A DNA stretch of 48,800 bases from an uncultured bacterium. Lineage in GTDB: Bacteria > Zixibacteria > MSB-5A5 > CAIYYT01. The notes below the pieces were generated by a model. The model had not been told where the DNA came from, searched no databases, and was given only the letters and a program-made list of their open reading frames with translations. Below, in pieces: positions 34,387 through 42,959 of this stretch (the stretch's first letter is position 1; each line of letters opens with the position of its first letter). Location of the stretch: assembly GCA_903903945.1 (NCBI GenBank), contig CAIVAP010000204.1, positions 1-48,800 of the forward strand, in the 5' to 3' direction. Both the position numbers and the translations under genes were made by a program.

Positions 34387-34414
34387 GGGTCCTGCCCATG
34401 CCCGGGCAGGACCC
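34387..34414. terminator. Strong hairpin between convergent genes
   Basis: A perfect 11-bp GC-rich stem (GGGTCCTGCCC / GGGCAGGACCC) with a 6-base loop lies between the stops at 34370 (plus) and 34417 (minus). No U-run follows on either side, so it may act as a bidirectional barrier or mRNA end protector. Confidence 0.6.
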
Positions 34415-34416
34415 TG

Positions 34417-34698
34417 CTAGTCTAGATCAGATTCTTCCCTGGAGTTGCCATTCGGCAAATCGTCACCCGTTAAGCTGAGTTCCGCCTCCGGCAATTCAGT
34501 TTCGAAGTGACCTTTACCGGTCAACTCCCTTTCGCTGCGCCGTTTGGTTCTCTTCAGCTCCAAATAACACGACTTGCACCGCCTGGGGTCATCCATGAAT
34601 CCTCTCCCGGCGAAGTATTCCTGGGCGCTGGCAGTGAATACAAACTCCTCTTTGCAGTCAGTGCAGATTAGAATCTTGTCTATAAACTTTTCTTCCAT
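34417..34698 (-). CDS. Small zinc-ribbon protein
   Basis: 93 residues. CTDC and CKSC pairs about 27 residues apart form a zinc ribbon with the intervening EEFVFTASAQEYF, matching the 'probable zinc-ribbon' family (PF13451 style), of unknown role. The C-terminal half is acidic and probably disordered. AAGGGGGG precedes the ATG at 34698. It is monocistronic with an unusually strong promoter and a structured leader. Confidence 0.8.
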   Translation of the reverse strand: MEEKFIDKILICTDCKEEFVFTASAQEYFAGRGFMDDPRRCKSCYLELKRTKRRSERELTGKGHFETELPEAELSLTGDDLPNGNSREESDLD

Positions 34699-34733
34699 AA
34701 TTCCCCCCTTCTGGGTTTATGGACTAAACTTCC

Positions 34734-34814
34734 GCTTCTCTACGAAGCAACCTCGAGCTCCACTCGTTCGGGTTAGTAGACCGATCACTATGTTCTCAAG
34801 CGCCTAAAGAACAT
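34734..34814 (-). promoter_or_regulatory. Structured 5' leader of the zinc-ribbon gene
   Basis: From a start near 34824 the leader is about 125 bases. On the minus strand it can form ATGTTCT/AGAACAT (34814-34808 with 34796-34790, 7 bp), a small CGAG/CTCG stem (34766-34754) and GCTTC/GAAGC (34748-34734). It could be a regulatory leader; I match it to no known riboswitch. Confidence 0.35.
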
Positions 34815-34830
34815 CTGGCCCACTGTTTTC

Positions 34831-34860
34831 ATTATACCCCGGAGCGTGTTTTTATGTCAA
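34831..34860 (-). promoter_or_regulatory. Consensus sigma70 promoter of the zinc-ribbon gene
   Basis: Perfect TTGACA (34860-34855) and perfect TATAAT (34836-34831) with an 18-base spacer on the minus strand. It is the best promoter in the window. It lies in the 317-base gap 34699-35015, which holds no gene. Confidence 0.75.
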
Positions 34861-34982
34861 CTAAAATTTGTTCGCTGCCCCAAGTTATGCTCAGTACCTT
34901 CGGTTCTTTCCCCATTGATGAAAACGACTTGCCTGTGCATTAGCTGCGATAAGTGAGACAACTCTGCGAGAATATTCGTTCC

Positions 34983-35002
34983 CGCGCAAGCACCGTTGCG
35001 CG
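34983..35002 (-). terminator. Putative terminator after the beta-helix gene
   Basis: A perfect 7-bp stem (CGCGCAA / TTGCGCG) with a 6-base loop starts 14 bases after the stop codon at 35016. It has no U-run. Confidence 0.4.
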
Positions 35003-35015
35003 TCTTGCCAATTGG

Positions 35016-38000
35016 CTAACGTAGTTTAACCATCTTGCGAATCTCTGAGAAACCGCCCGCGCTGAGTCGGTAGAAGTATACACCGGAAGCCACTTCACGG
35101 CCTGACTGATCGGTGCCATCCCAAACAACTTGTCGGTAACCGGCGCCTTCGTAACTATCAACAAGAACTCTAACTGTTCGCCCGATGACGTTGTAAATAA
35201 CCAGGGTAACATTACCGCCCTGTGGGAGAGCATAATCGATTTGTGTGCCCGGATTAAACGGATTGGGACGATTCTGCGTGAGCGAGTATTGCTTTGGTGT
35301 CTGCCCGGAGCCGCTTGCGTAGCTGCTCAAAAGCTGAACAATTAGATCGCCTGTCGCAGAGCCTTCCAAAGCGCCGAGATTGCAGAGTAAGGAAGACAAC
35401 CCAGCGGTGTAGGGTCGGAAGTCGAAACCATCCGGGAAAATTGGGTTAGCCAGCGGTTGCGCGCCCCCCCAGTTCAGCGCGATAACCAAGAGGTCAGCGG
35501 CGTCGACAATGCCGTTGCCATCGGCGTCGGCATAGGTCGAGCGCTTGTCGCTCCATTCGACAGCCTGCTTGGGTCCCCAACCGGTTTCCTCGCCAAGACT
35601 GTCGCGGCGCGGTCCGGTCATGCTATAGAACACTCCGAGTGGCAGTACATCCATCTCGTTGACCCGCCCATCGTTGTTGCAGTCACCCGGGTAGACAGCA
35701 GGTCCGGTGACGAACCAGAAAGTGTAATCGTCCGTGGGCGAACCTTTTCCCTTACCATCTCCATCGCTATCGAGAGAGTTACCGGCATGATCGCGCACCG
35801 TCCCTAGGAGTTTCGCGTCGATAGTGTCATAAGGAAGATACCGCTGCTGCGGCACGAAGGTAGTTTTCGTCTGAGTGCTAAGGCGCACGGTTCCTCTGAT
35901 ATCGGCGTGCAGTCTGCGAGATTGTGCCACAATTGATCCGGTGGTCACGGAAGCAGGGTCGATTGACTCGGACAACGTGAAATCAATGCTGGAACCGATC
36001 AACACACCGACGGCGTTGTGTGCCGGACTTGCAGAAACAACAAACGGAGGTTTGCGCTCCGGTATGACATTGGCTTTCAGGGTAACCAGCAAACTCGGCA
36101 AGGCAGGATCGTCAGAGGTGATTGTCATGAATGCAGACTTTTCACCCAATGAGGTGGGTATGAGCTTGACGCGGATATAGAAGGAACCGTTCGGTTGAAT
36201 CAGCCCTGAGACCGTGTCAAGAACAGCGAACTGAGGATCAGTGGTAACGACATCGGTCACATGCAGATTGAGTGGATCGATCAAACCGGAGACATTGCGC
36301 ACTCTGATCGAATCGATCGCCGAGGTGTCGATTTGTACCGAGTCAAAGACAATTCCGCCCGCCGACAGTCTAATTAACGTATCCGGATGAGAGTTGAAGT
36401 CCCAAATCAGAGTATCGACCGGCAGATTGGAAACGGACTGCGCAATCACACGCAACTGATAGCTGCCGGCAGCAAGATCGCGGGACAAGTTGGCTGTGGC
36501 AGTGATCGTATCGAGGGTTCGTGCCGTTGTCGGGTTGAAATTGACAGTGACTGAGCCACGTCTCGGCGTCGGACTAATCGAACTGTTCAGTGTGATGTTC
36601 CGGTCGAACAATCCATACAACGTGTCAATTTTGGCTCTGAATCTTTGCTGCAGGCGATTAGTAGTGTCGGAATCCATTTCCCTAAGTTTGAAACCGTACA
36701 CGGTAATTAGGCTCGAAAGCGTCTTGGTCTCTCCTGCCCCACATTCGTTGGTCGCCGTGAGACTAACACCATAGATTCCCGGCTTTGCATAGTTGTGATT
36801 CGCTACTTGCGTTGTTGCAGTATCGCCGTCACCGAAAACCCACGACCAGCCGGTGGGGTTGTTGGTCGCGCTACTTGTGAACGTGACGGGCAAGACAGAG
36901 CTGCCGCGAGTCGGGTCGGCATCGAAATTGGCAACTGGTACACCAATCACATTGATCGTGTCGGTCACGGAATCGGCTCCGCAAACGTTAGTCGAAACGA
37001 GCTTCGCGATATAGATCCCAGCCTGCAGATAGACATGCATCGGCGAATTCTCGGTGGACGCAATTCCATCGCCGAAGTCCCATGTGTCGGTAAGTGATCC
37101 TCCGGTGGCGTTGTTCGTGAAATTGACCGTTAGTGGAGGACAACCTTGTTTGACATCGACCTGAAACGCCGCACGCGGTTTGCTGTTGATGCTAATCACT
37201 CTTGCAGCCGTGGCGGGTGCCAGATCATAAGGGCAGAAAAGTTTGACGCTGACTGTGTAGTCCCCGGCGATTGCGTACACTGCCTTTGGTGCAATCGGCG
37301 GCGCTGTTACGTCAGTATTCGGGAAGGAATCCACCACGCCGTTGCCATAATCCCAGATTGACATAGTATAGTGCCCGACTGATGTGTTGACAAATTGTAC
37401 CGGCTGCCCGACACAGAGTGTCGACGGCGGCAGGAAATCGGGAACGAGATCGCAGGTTGTGCGCTCGAAAGGACCGACATCGATCTTTCCAACCACCCGG
37501 GGGAAACCGTCGAAGTCGTAGGCATAGGCGCCGGAAGGCAGGGCCGCACCGGCATTGATCAATCGCGAGGTATCCACCAGGTGGAAATCGCCTTTAGCCA
37601 TGTCCACGAACTGCGGATTGACACCATCGAAATTGCCCGCGGCGATGGGGCAACTGTTTGTCGATTGGGTGGACGGCAAGTTACCAAAAAAACAGTTTCC
37701 TTGAAATACGGCGCCGGCATAACGGACCGCTGTAGTTGTCATCGGCACCATACAGGCGACAGCATACGGGGTGTTGCCTACGAAGATGTTGTTGATCAAG
37801 GTCTGAGAACCATAGCTGGCGTCGGTTACCAAACCGCCACCATACGCGCGAGTCGAAGCGTTGTTACCATAGACAAAATTGTTGGCGAATAGCACGCTGT
37901 CAGCTCCTAGATAGACGCCACCACCGTTGAGGGAGGCATAATTGCCGATGATCAAATTGCTTTGTATAGGAATCGTCCCCGTACCCGCCGTATCGGTCTG

Positions 38001-38648
38001 CACCACGATGCCACCACCGAGCGTCGCAGCGTTGTATTGAATTCGATTGTTCCAGATTCGAGGCACAGAATTATGACAGAAAATGCCCCCCCCACTGCCA
38101 CTGGAAATATTGGAGTCAATCAGGTTATTATGCAGATTTGCCCGAGAGTATTCAAGACGCAAGCCAGCGCCACTAACTCCCAATGACCCGCCATTGCTTC
38201 GGACGATGCAGTTCTTGATTTCCGGCGAGGAGGCAGCAATTGGCAAGCCACGAACCCACACACCGAGTTGGGAGCCGCCACGAATAGTGAAACCATCGAG
38301 TACCGTTGACCTCGGCGCACCGTCACGAAAAAGAATCACACTAATGTGGCCAGTACCGTCGACTACCGTAGTTTTGGCCCCCTTTTCACTCCTGACGACG
38401 ACCGCCGTCGTGCCAAAGGTGAGAGAGTCGTTGTAGACGCCCGGCCGCACGACTACAGTATCGATGACGCTTGCGGAAATCCGAGACAGGGCATAGCTGA
38501 TCGTGGCAAATGGAGCCGTTTCTGACCCCTGATTCTTGTCGCTGCCCGTAGTGGCTACCCAATAGCTTTTTCCCGTAACCGATGGCGCTGCCGTCAGCAG
38601 CATCAGACCGCAAACAAGTGCCGCAAGATGTCTCCGCTTAGGACCCAA
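35016..38648 (-). CDS. Large secreted beta-helix/PKD protein with EF-hand repeats and sorting domain
   Basis: 1210 residues. I start at a TTG at 38648: GGAGGT lies eight bases upstream and the product then opens with an ideal signal peptide (MGPKRRHLAALVCGLMLL). An upstream ATG at 38702 would bury it inside the previous gene. Order: right-handed parallel beta-helix (about 25-380, repeated GGGIF/GGGVYL turns), three PKD-like domains (about 390-640, WDYGNG, WDFGDG, WVFGDGD), Ig-like regions, an EF-hand/dockerin-like pair (DCNNDGRVNEMDVLPLG and DADGNGIVDAADLLVIAL), then RPNPFNPGTQI and GVYFYRL, a type IX sorting domain. It is probably a surface adhesin or glycan-active protein; no catalytic residues are evident. 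It overlaps the cohesin-like gene by 11 bases. Confidence 0.88.
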   Translation of the reverse strand: MGPKRRHLAALVCGLMLLTAAPSVTGKSYWVATTGSDKNQGSETAPFATISYALSRISASVIDTVVVRPGVYNDSLTFGTTAVVVRSEKGAKTTVVDGTGHISVILFRDGAPRSTVLDGFTIRGGSQLGVWVRGLPIAASSPEIKNCIVRSNGGSLGVSGAGLRLEYSRANLHNNLIDSNISSGSGGGIFCHNSVPRIWNNRIQYNAATLGGGIVVQTDTAGTGTIPIQSNLIIGNYASLNGGGVYLGADSVLFANNFVYGNNASTRAYGGGLVTDASYGSQTLINNIFVGNTPYAVACMVPMTTTAVRYAGAVFQGNCFFGNLPSTQSTNSCPIAAGNFDGVNPQFVDMAKGDFHLVDTSRLINAGAALPSGAYAYDFDGFPRVVGKIDVGPFERTTCDLVPDFLPPSTLCVGQPVQFVNTSVGHYTMSIWDYGNGVVDSFPNTDVTAPPIAPKAVYAIAGDYTVSVKLFCPYDLAPATAARVISINSKPRAAFQVDVKQGCPPLTVNFTNNATGGSLTDTWDFGDGIASTENSPMHVYLQAGIYIAKLVSTNVCGADSVTDTINVIGVPVANFDADPTRGSSVLPVTFTSSATNNPTGWSWVFGDGDTATTQVANHNYAKPGIYGVSLTATNECGAGETKTLSSLITVYGFKLREMDSDTTNRLQQRFRAKIDTLYGLFDRNITLNSSISPTPRRGSVTVNFNPTTARTLDTITATANLSRDLAAGSYQLRVIAQSVSNLPVDTLIWDFNSHPDTLIRLSAGGIVFDSVQIDTSAIDSIRVRNVSGLIDPLNLHVTDVVTTDPQFAVLDTVSGLIQPNGSFYIRVKLIPTSLGEKSAFMTITSDDPALPSLLVTLKANVIPERKPPFVVSASPAHNAVGVLIGSSIDFTLSESIDPASVTTGSIVAQSRRLHADIRGTVRLSTQTKTTFVPQQRYLPYDTIDAKLLGTVRDHAGNSLDSDGDGKGKGSPTDDYTFWFVTGPAVYPGDCNNDGRVNEMDVLPLGVFYSMTGPRRDSLGEETGWGPKQAVEWSDKRSTYADADGNGIVDAADLLVIALNWGGAQPLANPIFPDGFDFRPYTAGLSSLLCNLGALEGSATGDLIVQLLSSYASGSGQTPKQYSLTQNRPNPFNPGTQIDYALPQGGNVTLVIYNVIGRTVRVLVDSYEGAGYRQVVWDGTDQSGREVASGVYFYRLSAGGFSEIRKMVKLR

Positions 38649-39450
38649 GGATTTCCACCTCCCCGTTCTCGATATATATTTGTCCCTGTCGAGGCAGCGC
38701 ATTTCCCTGCCAGTCAATCAATCTGAGATAAGCAGGATCGATCGTCACCGACGAGCTGCCAACTTTTTTAGCAACATATCTCACCGTCGCAATCAAACCA
38801 GATCCCGTAACGCCCTTCGGTTGCTGGTCGCCCTGCATGACGTAGCTAACAGGAAGATAGTGCGGGTACAGTTGCACGAAGAAGAGCGTATTTTCAACTG
38901 TTCCCAGGAAACCGCCTGCGTCGGCGCTGAGGAACTCTATGATTGACGAATCGACTTCCAGCCGCAGTGATATGCCAAAAAGCGAGTCAACATTATAAAC
39001 TTCGACGCTCAATGTCCCTTCCTGGCCGATGCTGGAGATACTGCTGTAAATTGGCGTAATTTTGATCATGGGCACCTGCGGCCTCATATAAACTGACACT
39101 TCCGTGACGGCGCTGGCGCTGACGTCCGCCGTGTCGGCGCCGTAATAGAGTGCGGTTTGTCCGGCGTATGCTGTTAGAGCGAACACGCGATTCATTCCGA
39201 ACGGCACTTCAACTTCGGCTCGCACGACACCGTTGGTGATGTCCAAATCCTGAGTCATTGTCGTGAAGCCGCTGCCACTGATCTCTAACAGAACGCGTGA
39301 GACGTTACTGCCGATACCTAACTGTTTGAACGACGCTCCGATTGACACATTTTGCGAATTATCGGGATTAGTCGGCGTCGATGCGCAACCACCGATCGTG
39401 AGGCTTGCTAAACAAAACAGCAACAGACCAATACCGAAACGTCCGCTCAC
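38638..39450 (-). CDS. Lipoprotein with cohesin-like domain
   Basis: 270 residues from a GTG at 39450 that overlaps the previous stop (GTGA). The lipobox LTIGGC gives an acylated Cys22. Residues 24-130 are an unassigned beta domain. Residues 140-268 follow the cohesin pattern: EGTLSVEVYNVDSLFGISL, IIEFLSADAGGFLG, then GSGLIATVRYVAKKVGSSSV and a final strand set. Cohesins bind dockerins in cellulosomes. Here a lipid-anchored cohesin would make a docking point on the outer membrane, and dockerin-like repeats occur in three nearby secreted proteins. That they bind is inference. Confidence 0.75.
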   Translation of the reverse strand: MSGRFGIGLLLFCLASLTIGGCASTPTNPDNSQNVSIGASFKQLGIGSNVSRVLLEISGSGFTTMTQDLDITNGVVRAEVEVPFGMNRVFALTAYAGQTALYYGADTADVSASAVTEVSVYMRPQVPMIKITPIYSSISSIGQEGTLSVEVYNVDSLFGISLRLEVDSSIIEFLSADAGGFLGTVENTLFFVQLYPHYLPVSYVMQGDQQPKGVTGSGLIATVRYVAKKVGSSSVTIDPAYLRLIDWQGNALPRQGQIYIENGEVEILGS

Positions 39451-40604
39451 AGTCTTATCCTCCCGCCAATCGACAACTCGTATGCTGAGATTGAAATGCT
39501 GGGGTGCTGCATAGCATCTTTGTTGGCTTCGCCGGACGACAGTACCAATCTGGTCGTCAACGCGAAGCGATCACTCGGATCGCGATAATCGATCCCGACA
39601 CCAAAGCTGAACAGATCAGATTTGCCGAAGTACTTTTCTGAGGTGATCTCATATTTATTCGCCGCCAATAGGCGATACTCCGTCAGCATCGTGAAGCTCC
39701 ATTGTGGTATGAAAGTATAGGTTGCACTGCCACCAAGTATCGTCTTATTGGCGTTGGACTGTCGATCTTCTGTGCGCAAAGCATCGCCGAATTGCAGCGA
39801 GTTTTTGCTGCGCAGGATTTCCGCCAGCGTGGCAGAGATCGTCCCGTCATGGAAGTTGTATTTGCCGGTAAGCACGGCGCTGGCAATGCCACCGGCTTTG
39901 AAGATTTGTTCCGAGCCGACCTTGTCAGCAGTATAGACCTTGTAGGACAAGTCGAGATCAAGGCTGCTCATTCTGCCAACTGCACTCGCGGAACCCTGAA
40001 CGACAATTACATCACCGGGGTTGTAGCTGTCTCCATTTTTCAAGTAAGTGTAGCTGCCGGCATACGTGTAGCCGATTGAACCACCGTAAAGCAACCATTC
40101 GTACTGCGAAGCACCGCCGACCTGCAGAATCAGACCGACGCCGCCCCCGAGTTGCTTGAGAGGTACGTTAAGATAGTCGTCAGCGACCAACTGAGCAACA
40201 GCCGCCTCGGTGGAGTTATAGCCGGTTTTGCCGGTCGGCAGGATCACACCCGCAGCCACAAACAGACGATCCTCGGAGAACGAATGAAACACACGCAAGG
40301 TGGTCAGTCCGAGTGAAGAGACGTTAGTGGCAGTATTTCCATAGTCGAGCTTCGAGCGGCTTAGAGCGCCGTTGAGATGCAACTCCCAGTGCGGCGCCAT
40401 GGGCACAAAGACAGAGATTGGAGCAACAGCCTGAGTCAGAATCGTGTCTTTACCGCCATCGCCGGCAGTTAATTTCCAATGTTGAAAAATGATTCGGCCG
40501 TTGATGCTTGGTGGCGAACCGTAGATGATTTGCGCATCGGCAAGCGGCGACATTACCAGGGCCAAGAACAGCGAAACCAATATGGTGAGATGACGGCAGG
40601 TCAT
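39447..40604 (-). CDS. Outer-membrane barrel-like protein
   Basis: 385 residues. Starts at ATG 40604, sharing one base with the previous stop (TGATG), with GGAGG 11 bases upstream. The signal peptide ends SPLADAQ. The rest alternates short polar turns with amphipathic strands (HWELHLNGALSRSKL, LFVAAGVILPTGKTGY, LDLDLSYKVYTADK) and ends ELSIGGRIRL. The segment VILPTGKTGYN resembles transporter-type outer-membrane proteins of the phenol-degradation MetA-like/TonB-independent group. The cargo is unknown. Coupled to the cohesin-like lipoprotein and CsgG-like genes. Confidence 0.65.
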   Translation of the reverse strand: MTCRHLTILVSLFLALVMSPLADAQIIYGSPPSINGRIIFQHWKLTAGDGGKDTILTQAVAPISVFVPMAPHWELHLNGALSRSKLDYGNTATNVSSLGLTTLRVFHSFSEDRLFVAAGVILPTGKTGYNSTEAAVAQLVADDYLNVPLKQLGGGVGLILQVGGASQYEWLLYGGSIGYTYAGSYTYLKNGDSYNPGDVIVVQGSASAVGRMSSLDLDLSYKVYTADKVGSEQIFKAGGIASAVLTGKYNFHDGTISATLAEILRSKNSLQFGDALRTEDRQSNANKTILGGSATYTFIPQWSFTMLTEYRLLAANKYEITSEKYFGKSDLFSFGVGIDYRDPSDRFALTTRLVLSSGEANKDAMQHPSISISAYELSIGGRIRL

Positions 40605-41896
40605 CAACGATCCGTCCTCCCCGTAACGACTACCCTACCTCGAGACGCCTGCGGTGTTGTGTAAGGCGTGTCTTCTGTAGGAGTCGCGCCGCGTGTAGCA
40701 TCCTGAAGGCGCTGAAGGATTTCTCCCTTGTTGTTTTCTTTATTGTCCTCGGTGGTCGACTCCTGTATAACCAGACCGGTGATTTGCGACAACGGCTTCA
40801 TGGTGCCGCTGTAATTCGACAAACCGGAGTATCGATCAAGCTGCTGCTTGGCGAGGTCGAAATGCGGATCCTCCGCCAACGCCGTCTTGAATTCCGCCTC
40901 CGCCAGCGGATACAGCCCTTGATCGGCATAATCAAGTCCACGCGAAAACGCCAGCAGCGCCAAGAAAGACTCGGTGGGGGATTTGTCGATCTGGTTCTTG
41001 ATTGCCGGCGTGATCTCATAACCGAGTTTCTGAATGATTGAAAATACCAGCTTTTTCTGCATGGCAAATGACTCGCCTAATTTGCCCTCCTGACGGCCTG
41101 GATACTCCGCCAGTCCGGGTCCAACATCGATGATGCCGCAGTCGATGCCAACGCGTTCGCCATCTAGTTGCGTCACATGTCCGGTAATAATCTTGGCGGC
41201 ACCGACAATCTTGCCGATGCGTGGCGCGTAGAACTTGTCGCTAAACTCTGATTGACTCAGCTTCAATTCGTCCTGCAAGCGCGTCAGTTCCAAGCGTTCA
41301 ACCAGTTTCAGATCGGGAACGTAAGATAGGTCGGTGTAAACCAACTCCGCCAGCCCGCGTCCAAGTGGTTTAAGCTGCGGCGAGAGTGAGTCAACATTAA
41401 AGCGAATGATCGCCACACTGTTCTTAGGGATCTCAGAGATTTTGACTTTCTTCTCGTTGCGGACCGCCTGATCGACTACCTTCTGAAGCTCATTATCTTC
41501 GATCCACCTGAGCCGATACCTGACTTCCTGCGTCAGTCGATCCTGTTTGCCGAATGCAAGATAACTTTGGTAAAGGTTCTTCGCCTGATCAAGTTGTCCC
41601 TTTTGTTCATGAATCATGCCGCGATAGACGACGCTGGGGGCATCGTTGGGATCAAGCATACTGGCCTTGGTCAGCGCGGTCAGAGCTTCGTCATAGCGCT
41701 CAAGCTGAAAATAGGAGATTCCCAGCATGCGCCAGAGTTCAGCTTTGTCCGGTGATTTCTCCAGTTGTGCCTTGTAGCGCTCGACCGACTTCTCGACCTC
41801 GACCGGCTTCTCGGAGCCGGCGTCACCGGCAGAGATCGATGGCACCGAGAGCAACACCGCGACAAGCACAGTGATACACCAGACGGGGAATCCCAC
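40604..41896 (-). CDS. TPR plus CsgG-like protein, paralogue 2
   Basis: 430 residues from a GTG at 41896, two bases after the stop of the preceding paralogue. A signal peptide (residues 1-23) is followed by TPR units (about 35-125; AELWRMLGISYFQLERYDEAL), a CsgG/FlgO-like domain (about 145-300; KNSVAIIRFNVDSL, GLAELVYTDLSYVPDLKLVE, LQDELKLSQSEF, GKIVGAAKIITGHV), and a further TPR near 320-355. CsgG forms the curli secretion pore, but periplasmic CsgG-like domains also occur in assembly proteins. The C-terminal tail is Thr/Arg-rich and probably disordered. Confidence 0.75.
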   Translation of the reverse strand: MGFPVWCITVLVAVLLSVPSISAGDAGSEKPVEVEKSVERYKAQLEKSPDKAELWRMLGISYFQLERYDEALTALTKASMLDPNDAPSVVYRGMIHEQKGQLDQAKNLYQSYLAFGKQDRLTQEVRYRLRWIEDNELQKVVDQAVRNEKKVKISEIPKNSVAIIRFNVDSLSPQLKPLGRGLAELVYTDLSYVPDLKLVERLELTRLQDELKLSQSEFSDKFYAPRIGKIVGAAKIITGHVTQLDGERVGIDCGIIDVGPGLAEYPGRQEGKLGESFAMQKKLVFSIIQKLGYEITPAIKNQIDKSPTESFLALLAFSRGLDYADQGLYPLAEAEFKTALAEDPHFDLAKQQLDRYSGLSNYSGTMKPLSQITGLVIQESTTEDNKENNKGEILQRLQDATRGATPTEDTPYTTPQASRGRVVVTGRTDR

Positions 41897-41898
41897 TC

Positions 41899-42906
41899 TT
41901 ATTGATTGTCCGATTTCTGCTCCAATTCCACGCGCTGCTGCCGATCTTTTGCGAGGGCAAAACTCGGAGAAATCTTGATCGCTTCGGCGTATGCCTTCTT
42001 CGCTAGATCCATCTGCCCTTTCTCCTCGTATGCGACACCTCGAGAATACTCGTTTAGCGCGGCCAGATTGACATTGGGAATGTTGGCGCCGGCCTTCTTG
42101 ATAGCCTCGGCCTCGACACTGAAATAGGCCAATATCTGTTTGGTCAAATCGACGGTCAACTTGCCGATATCACTTGCCTTACCCTCAATCGTAAACTGCT
42201 TTTTCGGCAGGGTGGTTTCGGTTTCAATGACGCGTGCATCGATGCGAAACTTGTTACTGGGCATGTTAAAGAATGTCCCGAAAATGAAATTCTGGGCGCC
42301 AATCACCTTGCCGACCTGAAGCTTCTGATCTTTGTCTGCCAACTCGGTTTGGGAGAGCTTGAGTTCATCCAGCACGTAATTGAAGTGTTCGCGCGACGGC
42401 GAATAGACTGCGCCGGAAGACTCCAGATCGTAACGAAGCATTGCGGCAATACCGATTCCCACGTTCTTGACCTTGTCGGCATCCTGAAACGAACCATTGT
42501 CAAACTCGACCACGGCGACACTCAGTTTGTTCTGTCTCTGACCGGGCACAAACTTCGTTTCACCGGCAAACTTAAACCAGACCTTACGAAAAAGCGACGG
42601 CTCCTTGTCGCCATCGAAATCAGTGTTGGGATCAATTTTCACCAATGTCGCCAGATATTGCTGCGACATATCCGCCTGATCGTTCATGGCCAACGCTTTG
42701 GAAAGCCAGCGAATCGTTAGGATGCTGTCACTCTTGGACAACGCGGGTCTAGCGAGCAATCCCGTCGCCTTGATAACAGCGTCGCTAAACTGCCCCTTGC
42801 GGTAAAGCTCACTGATATTCTTTATTTCCCCTGCAGCGTTCTCCTGTGCGAGAAGCGGCAAAGCCAGCAAAAGACTTGCCAGTACGGCAATGAACACTGT
42901 TCTCAT
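41899..42906 (-). CDS. TPR plus CsgG-like protein, paralogue 1
   Basis: 335 residues with a signal peptide ending LPLLAQE and AAAGGAG before the ATG at 42906. It has the same plan as the next gene: TPR-like helices, a CsgG-like domain (KLSVAVVEFDNGSF, GIAAMLRYDLESSG, VLDELKLSQTEL, GKVIGAQNFIFGTF) and a C-terminal TPR (AALNEYSRGVAYEEKGQMDLAKKAY, quoted here only as ALNEYSRGVAYEEKGQ). Shared motifs (DELKLSQ, GKxxGA) show it is a diverged duplicate. No lipobox is seen, unlike true CsgG. First gene of the tight operon below the kinase. Confidence 0.75.
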   Translation of the reverse strand: MRTVFIAVLASLLLALPLLAQENAAGEIKNISELYRKGQFSDAVIKATGLLARPALSKSDSILTIRWLSKALAMNDQADMSQQYLATLVKIDPNTDFDGDKEPSLFRKVWFKFAGETKFVPGQRQNKLSVAVVEFDNGSFQDADKVKNVGIGIAAMLRYDLESSGAVYSPSREHFNYVLDELKLSQTELADKDQKLQVGKVIGAQNFIFGTFFNMPSNKFRIDARVIETETTLPKKQFTIEGKASDIGKLTVDLTKQILAYFSVEAEAIKKAGANIPNVNLAALNEYSRGVAYEEKGQMDLAKKAYAEAIKISPSFALAKDRQQRVELEQKSDNQ

Positions 42907-42959
42907 AATCTGCTCCTTTCAGCAAATTTACATATCTTCATATTCAAGCGCAACCGATT

